From Mesostigma viride (lineage: Eukaryota > Streptophyta > Mesostigmatophyceae > Mesostigmatales > Mesostigmataceae): a stretch of 32,500 bases of DNA. The position numbers and the translations under genes are program-made. Numbering within the stretch: the stretch's first letter is position 1; the number at the start of each line of letters is the position of its first letter. The notes below the pieces were generated by a model, which was not told the origin of the DNA, made no database searches, and saw only the letters and a program-made list of their open reading frames with translations. Location: positions 3,328,409 to 3,360,908 of the forward strand of contig RPFO01000079.1 in the NCBI GenBank assembly GCA_009746045.1. Reading direction: 5' to 3'. Below, piece by piece: positions 18,101 to 32,500 of this stretch.

Positions 18101-21100
18101 TTTAAGCTCTGCTCAAGTCCAAGTCCAGACAATGCTGATGAGTAGCTCATGTAGCAAAACGTTGAATTGTCAGATCAATGCCTGTAAGAACCACCGCTGC
18201 GGGCGAGGGGGGGAGGGGGAACGATAGTCACGAAAATATAAGACGCAAAAATACAGGACTGCCTAAACAAGCGAACACGACCATAGCAAGCTGGTTTCCA
18301 CAAGGCTTAACTGTCACTGCAGTGGAGCTGACTGTCGAAGCACAAGTGCATGAAGGGGTAGGAAACAAGCACAAATCCCTGTGACGGATGTGCTGCCAGA
18401 CGTACCACTTGCGGCACGTCATGTGGTTGCAGCCTGCCGCGCGCCCCATGCCCGCCAATGCAAGGACACCATCGCAGCGACACGAATACGGGGCAAAAGA
18501 GGGAGGGAGGGCAGGAAGAATAAGGGTGCCACGTCAACGCATTATTGGTTTCCATCACCGTTCGCAGGCTATGCATGCAAGCTACCTGCACTGAATGTTC
18601 CTCGCCCGAGGAGACTCACACAAAATGCACAACAGAACAAGCTGCAGCTCACTGCCAAGATGTCACATCCGAACAACCTACTGGATCAGCTGAATTGCCC
18701 ACTCACTGACAGAACTGGCAGCAAAACTGAGGTAAGCAAAATTTTTAGAACCCTACATCTCATCATCAGAGACTAGCAAATCAACTGATGCACCACCCTG
18801 CAAACTCCTGGCATCCGGCGCGCACCTCCGTTCTTCTCGATGACCGTCTCGCACTTGGGGCAGTCCTGCGTGTTGGCCGAGATCCAGTTGACCGTCTCGC
18901 TGTATCCACCCGACCAAAGAAAAGACCCATTCCAAGGCAAGGAAATGCAATGCAGAAGCGCGGGTGAGGCAGCAATAAACCGGTGACAACGCTCTCCATT
19001 TGAGCCACCCAACTATACCCCCCCACACACACCTCCACCCCCCCACACGACGACACTACTTCTGGCATGCTGCGTGCTCCACGAATGCTCCTACCTGTCA
19101 TCGTCAGACAACTAATCCACCTGCATGGTCGCCTGTTGTACCTGCACTTCTTCCTGCCCTCACAGGACCTGTCCTCCTTCCTCCCACCACGGGGCACGTT
19201 GATCCGGTCCTGCCACCATCACATTTCTTCCCAAGTGTGGCGATTGGTGTGATATTTCATACTTTCAATCACCCATTTCTTCTCTCTTTGCGCCCTCACC
19301 TGTCGTCGTCGCACTTCTTGAGCCAGGCCTTGACCAGCTCGCAGCTCGTGGGCGCGTGGTTCTCGTGGCGGCACTTCATGCAGAACTCTGGAGGAGTAAG
19401 GCAGGGGAAGGGAGCGGAGAAGAGAGGGACGAAGAGGGATGACAATGGGGTACGAGGCGGTGGGATGGGCAGAATCCAGTGGGTGGACAACACCCAAGGA
19501 TTTACACGCGTGATTGTCAAAGGGGATTGATGAGGGTAAGAGGAGGGAAGACATAATTTGATTTTAAAGAAACGCGGATGTGCTTGATATGGCTTCATAT
19601 AAAGCCTGTTTATATGGCTGGACTTGTAAGTAGTCCCCGACAGCCGATGAAGAAGTAAGACATTGTGATTGAAAATAAAAAACTGGAAGTGTCGAATAGA
19701 CGCTGATTTCCAAACTATCTCACGCTTGCTTCATGTGAGACGACACATAGCCAAACATTCGGCGAATCCTAATCACCGCAATGTAACATGTCGACACTGG
19801 CAGTGCGTAGACACTTGCAGTGAGTGCACCAATGCCCTGACGTGTCCCCACAAGGGTGAGGGTCAGGGCGAGGGTGAGGGTGAGCGTGAGCGTGAGCTAC
19901 ACCCAGAAACCTGGTCACCGAGACAGCTCCAGTATATGAACAGACGATGGATGAGAAAAGAACATAAAATTTCAACGTGACATTGTCGGGTGTAAAATAA
20001 CATTGCGCCAAGCCAAGGTATGAGCAAGTGCAGCAGCACTACGCTAATCTATTCGCGGCACTATGCTAATCTATTCGCAGCAGTATGCTAATCTATTCGC
20101 AGCACTACGCTAATCTATTCGCGGCACTATGCTAATCTATTCGCAGCACTATGCTAATCTATTCGCAGCACTACGCTAATCTATTCGCAGCACTATGCTA
20201 ATCTAATCGCAGGGAACATGGGCAAGTTCTGAACGGAAAGCTAACCTAATGAGCTATCCAATATGCCAGCTCATCGTTGTCCCAACATGCGAGGGATTGA
20301 CACATTCATCCGCACACGATAATTCGTGCACACAAATCAATCCAAAGAAATGGCAACTATCCAAAACGGCCTTGATCTAAAAAGCTCATATATACACAAA
20401 GCAAGGGCAAGAAGGTATTTATTCGAACGGGTTCACTCTTGATCACGCACCATGGCCCAGCTGGCACGTCACGAACTGGCTGGTGGACTTGGAAGCATCA
20501 ATGGCCAGGTTGCACCCAGGGGACGGGCACCAGACGACGTTGCTGTTCTCGTCGACAAACGACTTGAGGCAGAACTCCTTGAACTGCATGCAAGGGTGCA
20601 AAACGGTAGTATAAATGACCAGCAGTGAGGGAATAGAGTTAACCAGCAGGAAGTAATTCAAGACAGGAAAACGATACGGGCAGGAAGGAAGGTAAATAGT
20701 CAAGTCAAGATAGATATGACACTTCAGGTCCTTTTCTGAGGCAGAAAATGGTTCAAAAGCAGGACGAATATAATCTTGGTACGAGGTCGATCGAACAAAG
20801 TCAAATACACATTTGACATTTGGAGAAGGGGACCAAATATTTCGAACATAATGACTTTCAACAATACGCACGAAAAAGAGATTTACTTCAGGCAGAAGCC
20901 AGGGAACACTTCTCACTGCGCGGCAGCAAGCACTGACAATACCCTGCATCAATGAAGCCTTTATCCTACATGCTGTGTCGATATCAGGCATTTTCGAGTA
21001 CACAATTCCTGACAGTCCCCGCATGCGAGAAGAAACTAGCAACTTTCCTCCATCACAACCATGTATGACGCCAAGAGCAGAAATGCATGCAAGTGCTTTA

Positions 21101-21909
21101 AGATGTACCTTCTGAGTCGATGCTTTGCTGCACAAGGCCTCGATGACCGTCTCTGTAACAGCCATCTCACACTTGAACGCTGGGCAGTTGATGCGTGTCT
21201 CTCCCTCAGAAATTTTCAGCTCCAGGTAATGCCGCCAGCACTCGTCACAATATTCATGGCCACAGGCCACCAAGGTTGTGGCAAGGTCCCCACTGTTACG
21301 GCAGATGGAGCACTCAAAGGCCGGATGGACGTTCCTGGTGACATCCTCAGAGAGACCGACGCCACTGATGCCCGCGCTCTTACAGACCCTCCCCGGATTA
21401 TCAAGGTATTTCGTGATCAATTCCTCCTTGTTCCACTTGAAAAAGCGCAGAAGATGCCCAGAATACGAACTTGAAAGACCAGTCATCTGACTGACTTCAT
21501 CCACGTACTGCTCTTGCTGCCGACGCCTGTCATCCTCGTCCAAAGAATTGTTGAGATCCGGCTTTTTGTCATCCTCTGAATCAACAAAGCACATCCCGCC
21601 ATCGTCGGACAAATAAATATCGCCTTCGTCGCTTAACACATCCCTATCATCGTCGCTGTACTGGTCCTCCATCGGGGGAGACGGCGAGGAAGCAGGCACC
21701 TGCTGTTCAGGACAGCGGGTAGCCTCGCACTCTTGTTGCACGACAGATGGTTGGTCTGCGATCTTAACTGTTTCAGGTTCCTCAGGTTCTTCAGGCTTGT
21801 CCGATTTCCTCCTCACGGTTCGGGCGGCCCTTCGCACTGGCGGAGCAGGGGAAGAAGCGGCTTCCTTACCTCGTTTGCATCCCCGTTTGCCCGAACTCGC
21901 GCGGGGCAT
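15122..21909 (-). CDS. ARI: Ariadne-family RBR E3 ubiquitin ligase, nine exons, 602 aa
   Basis: This RING/HECT-hybrid ligase takes ubiquitin from an E2 at RING1, holds it on a RING2 cysteine and passes it to substrate. Exons on the minus strand are 21909-21109, 20583-20451, 19387-19300, 18899-18826, 18433-18406, 17810-17748, 17461-17254, 16594-16472 and 15412-15122. All introns are GT-AG and every phase fits, giving 602 codons. Domains: basic then acidic head; UBA-like region 136-172; RING1 200-247 ([19 protein letters not shown]); IBR 286-327; RING2 354-396 with CPKC, catalytic Cys367 in GGCNHMTC, then YEFCWVC, His390 and Cys396; Ariadne domain about 397-570 ([34 protein letters not shown]). 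In the IBR, the second Cys of the usual CxCGH is Leu309. The start is the first ATG in the open frame; the frame runs back to a stop at 21997-21999 without another ATG. The family is certain; the exact paralogue is not. Confidence 0.95.
15630..16085 (-). repeat. GC-rich minisatellite (unit about 9 bp) in Ariadne intron 8
   Basis: On the + strand the unit is ggaggggca or ggaggggcg, repeated for about 450 bp with slips at both ends; the transcript of the gene would carry the C-rich strand. It lies fully inside the intron between exon 8 (ends 16472) and exon 9 (starts 15412). Long Gly/Ala/Glu or Pro-rich frames here are artefacts of the 9-bp period. Confidence 0.95.
17473..17512 (-). repeat. G-rich tract on the + strand in Ariadne intron 6, close to the exon 7 acceptor
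   Basis: The + strand has runs of 8 to 9 G broken by single C. Read as transcript, this is a C-rich polypyrimidine-like tract just before the cacaccag acceptor of exon 7, so it may serve as the splice polypyrimidine tract as well as being a repeat. Confidence 0.7.
17876..17928. repeat. 26-bp direct duplication in Ariadne intron 5
   Basis: Two adjacent copies of catgacatgtgcacggggan with the shared ending ccctg lie in the intron between exons 5 and 6. A second G-rich run follows at about 17981-18000. Confidence 0.7.
18406..18433 (-). other. 28-nt microexon carrying the catalytic cysteine of the Ariadne ligase
   Basis: The exon is bounded by ggcag at its 5' side and gtacgt at its 3' side. It encodes CNHMTCRK plus parts of the flanking codons (Gly366 and Cys375), and holds Cys367, the expected ubiquitin-accepting residue of RING2. 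At 28 nt it is not a multiple of three, so skipping it would delete the active site and shift the frame. Confidence 0.9.
19855..19896 (+). repeat. Short GGGTGA-type hexanucleotide repeat in Ariadne intron 2
   Basis: About seven imperfect copies of gagggt or gagcgt lie in tandem in the same intron as the 22-bp array, G-rich on the + strand. Confidence 0.7.
20033..20211 (-). repeat. 22-bp minisatellite, eight copies, in Ariadne intron 2
   Basis: The unit gcagcactatgctaatctat plus tc repeats eight times with small changes (gcagcac/gcggcac, acgct/atgct). It lies in the roughly 1-kb intron between exons 2 and 3. There is no coding sense and there are no unique spacers. Confidence 0.92.
20584..21108 (-). 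other. Ariadne intron 1: 525 nt, in phase and free of stops
   Basis: The exon 1 end (cag aag, then gtacat at 21108) and the acceptor (gcatgcag, then ttcaag at 20583) join RING1 to the IBR exactly as in other Ariadne proteins, so removal as an intron is well supported. Yet its 175 codons are all sense and its length is a multiple of three, so a retained transcript would still encode a full ligase with a 175-residue insert between RING1 and IBR. The insert would be hydrophobic and Cys-rich, with no known domain. Confidence 0.85.
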
Positions 21910-22993
21910 ATCTTTATTGGCGAAAAGGGCACGCAAAGCACTTGGTGCATAACTCCTGTTATCCAAGCCAGGATTCCGGCAACATGCTTCGTTCCGTCAA
22001 TTCGGGAATTCCGGCAGGAGCGCTTGCAGAAACAACAAAAAACCGAGCACGAGATCGCGTCTAGGAACACATTCGGAAATCGCGTGCATGCAAGAGCGCC
22101 GTCTCAGTTACACACGTTCACGAGCGTGTCCTAAACGCGAGCAGAAGCTCACCTCCATGCCCTCGCGCTTAACGCCTCAGCCTGGTTGGTGTCATCCCGC
22201 GAGGCTTTGTGGCTGAAGATCAGCAACTTTTTGGTGTTTCACTCTTTTCATGGAGTGACGCGGATCCCCCGCCATATCGTCAACTGCGATTGGGTAATAC
22301 AAGCTACTTCAACCTTGACTTCAAATACCTTTATTTTTGCGGATATTTACGGGTGGGCAATACTCAGATATTGCGCCGCGGATACTTCGATGAGCAACAG
22401 GGATTAGGGTCAAAGTTTGGCGGGAACTTGCCTCGGGAAACAAGGAAGGGCAGGGTTTACGGCCAGGACGTGCCACGCCAGCAATTTCGCGCTGCACTCC
22501 GGTGAAGCTTCAGCCCAGGGTGTCCAAGCTCCCTGCAGGAGACCAGGCGAGAGCAGCTGCAGCACTCTGAAGCCCAAGTTTCCCATCAGTAACCTGTACA
22601 GTACAGTATGACGTTGGAGGGGCGTTGAAGATGTTCGAATTATGCCATGTGGCTCATGGACCGACGTCCCTCGTCTCACGTCTGTGCGTAATATCCGCAG
22701 CTATGGATATATCGCTTCGAAAATAACTGAAACAATTTCGAACCCAACTGACAGAACTCGTCGGGCTTTATCGCGTGCGGGATTTAATGTGTTGGATATG
22801 CCCGTCTGAGCTGATAGCTACACGGTAACTAGCAGGGATTCCTTGAATTCGATCCCGGGCGGTGCCTCCCTCCATCGGTCCGTTCTTCGTCCTTGCTGAC
22901 TAATTAACGGAGGGTTGCATACGAGTTTCATAGAATACAGTAAAGAAATTTAATGGGTTAAGAACTGATACCTGTGAGCAGGAATTTGAAGCA
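21910..22993. promoter_or_regulatory. Divergent intergenic region between Ariadne and WDR31-like genes
   Basis: The two start codons face away from each other across about 1.1 kb. The region must hold both promoters and 5' leaders. No clear TATA box or conserved element stands out, and untranslated exons could be present: a gtgagcag word at 22974-22981, just before the WDR31 ATG, could be a splice acceptor. No other gene is supported here. Confidence 0.5.
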
Positions 22994-31776
<8,783 letters not shown>

Positions 31777-32221
31777 GTATGTGTGGTTGTGTGTGTACAA
31801 AGTGCTCAAGTGTGTGCTTTAAGTGGGTTGTATGCGTTCGCCCATGTGCATGTGGTTGTGTGTTTACTGAATGGGTTATATGGATTCGCTCATGTGCGTG
31901 TGGTTGTGTGGCAAGATAATCGATTGCTGTGTGTGTGTGCAGACTGTGCTGCCGATCTCGTGTGCGTGCTTGTACCCATGAATGCTCATGCGATGTGCGT
32001 AGCTTGTGTGTGCGCACTAAGTGCAACGGGTTATCTGCCTGCGTTCGTTTACCGGTCTCGCGTATTTGGTGTGCATGTAGCTTGTGAAGAGAGAAAAAAA
32101 AGTAGCTCATGCTTACACACCTTGCTCGTGCCTGTATTTAATGTGTGCTGCTACGGAACTCCACGTGTGCGGGCTTGCTTTGTGTGTATGTTGCTTGTGC
32201 GTGTGTACCAGGTAGTATGCC

Positions 32222-32500
32222 TCGTGTGTACATAGTAGTACATAGTGTGTACATAGTAGTACATAGTGTGTACACAGTAGTACATAGTGTGTACATAGTA
32301 GTACATAGTGTGTACACAGTAGTACATAGTGTGTACACAGTAGTACATAGTGTGTACACAGTACATTGTGTGTACATAGTAGTACATAGTGTGTACACAG
32401 TAGTACATAGTGTGTACACAGTAGTACATAGTGTGTACATAGTAGTACATAGTGTGGACACAGTAGTACATAGTGTGTACACATTAGTACATAGTGTGGA
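32222..32500 (+). repeat. 21-bp minisatellite in WDR31 intron 9, running off the window
   Basis: The unit gtgtgtacatagtagtacat plus a (or gtgtgtacacagtag...) repeats at least twelve times up to the window end. The preceding 31777-32221 is TG-rich intron sequence. Frames with Tyr/Thr/Cys repeats on the minus strand are artefacts. Confidence 0.93.

Noticed and set aside
20443-21966. Single 507-codon exon reading through to 20443 with a TTG start
   Set aside because: The first codon is not ATG, and the middle 175 codons interrupt the Ariadne fold; splicing at 21108/20584 restores the family order and the 3' end must splice at 20450.
32113-32484. Minus-strand Cys/Thr/Tyr-rich repeat frame
   Set aside because: It is the complement of the 21-bp minisatellite in WDR31 intron 9.

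Overview
The window reads as nuclear DNA of a flagellated, intron-rich, GC-rich unicellular eukaryote, most likely an alga, with an endogenous viral block at its left edge. The grounds are: (i) two multi-exon genes with clean GT-AG introns, an Ariadne-type ubiquitin ligase and a WDR31-like WD40 protein, the latter belonging to a family found in ciliated organisms; (ii) a left block whose capsid gene has the layout of a polinton-like virus (PLV) major capsid protein, a virus type common in green and other algal genomes; (iii) fragments of L1-type non-LTR retrotransposons; (iv) very long microsatellites and minisatellites. The species cannot be fixed from the sequence alone; a green alga is a guess.

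Layout. 1-5096: PLV-like gene cluster, all on the + strand: a 5'-incomplete minor virion protein, a small basic helical protein, the major capsid protein (broken by one frameshift), a 56-aa ORF, a 563-aa putative fibre (three Ig-like modules plus a LamG-like domain), a broken ~165-codon gene and a 130-aa gene. 5101-5417: two and a half identical 120-bp units, each with a perfect 16-bp hairpin, then a poly-C run; this looks like the edge of the viral block. 5418-7595: mostly non-coding, with an L1 ORF1-like fragment (- strand), a 40-codon zinc-ribbon-like ORF and a tRNA-like remnant. 7596-9736: 2.1 kb of successive tetranucleotide arrays (GGGA, CGTG, GGGT, GGGC, GGGT). About 9860-10990: a ~184-bp satellite. 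11010-13770: head-to-head decayed retrotransposon pieces around a 69-nt palindrome.

15122-21909 (- strand): complete Ariadne-family RBR ubiquitin ligase, nine exons, 602 codons, every junction in phase. The first intron is 525 nt long and open in frame. The catalytic cysteine lies in a 28-nt microexon. One expected zinc ligand of the IBR domain is leucine. 22994-31776 (+ strand, running off the window): WDR31-like gene, nine visible exons giving 294 codons. The two genes are divergent, about 1.1 kb apart. Nearly every large intron carries a tandem array, and WDR31 intron 2 also carries a Tc1/mariner-type MITE with TA target duplication.

The PLV genes would act together in virion assembly. 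The ligase would act in ubiquitin transfer through a RING/HECT-hybrid mechanism. The WDR31-like protein would act as a beta-propeller adaptor, probably at cilia. The most notable observations are the Ig/LamG fibre in a PLV, the triplicated hairpin at the viral edge, the stop-free intron and catalytic microexon of the ligase, and the strong one-strand bias of G-rich arrays.
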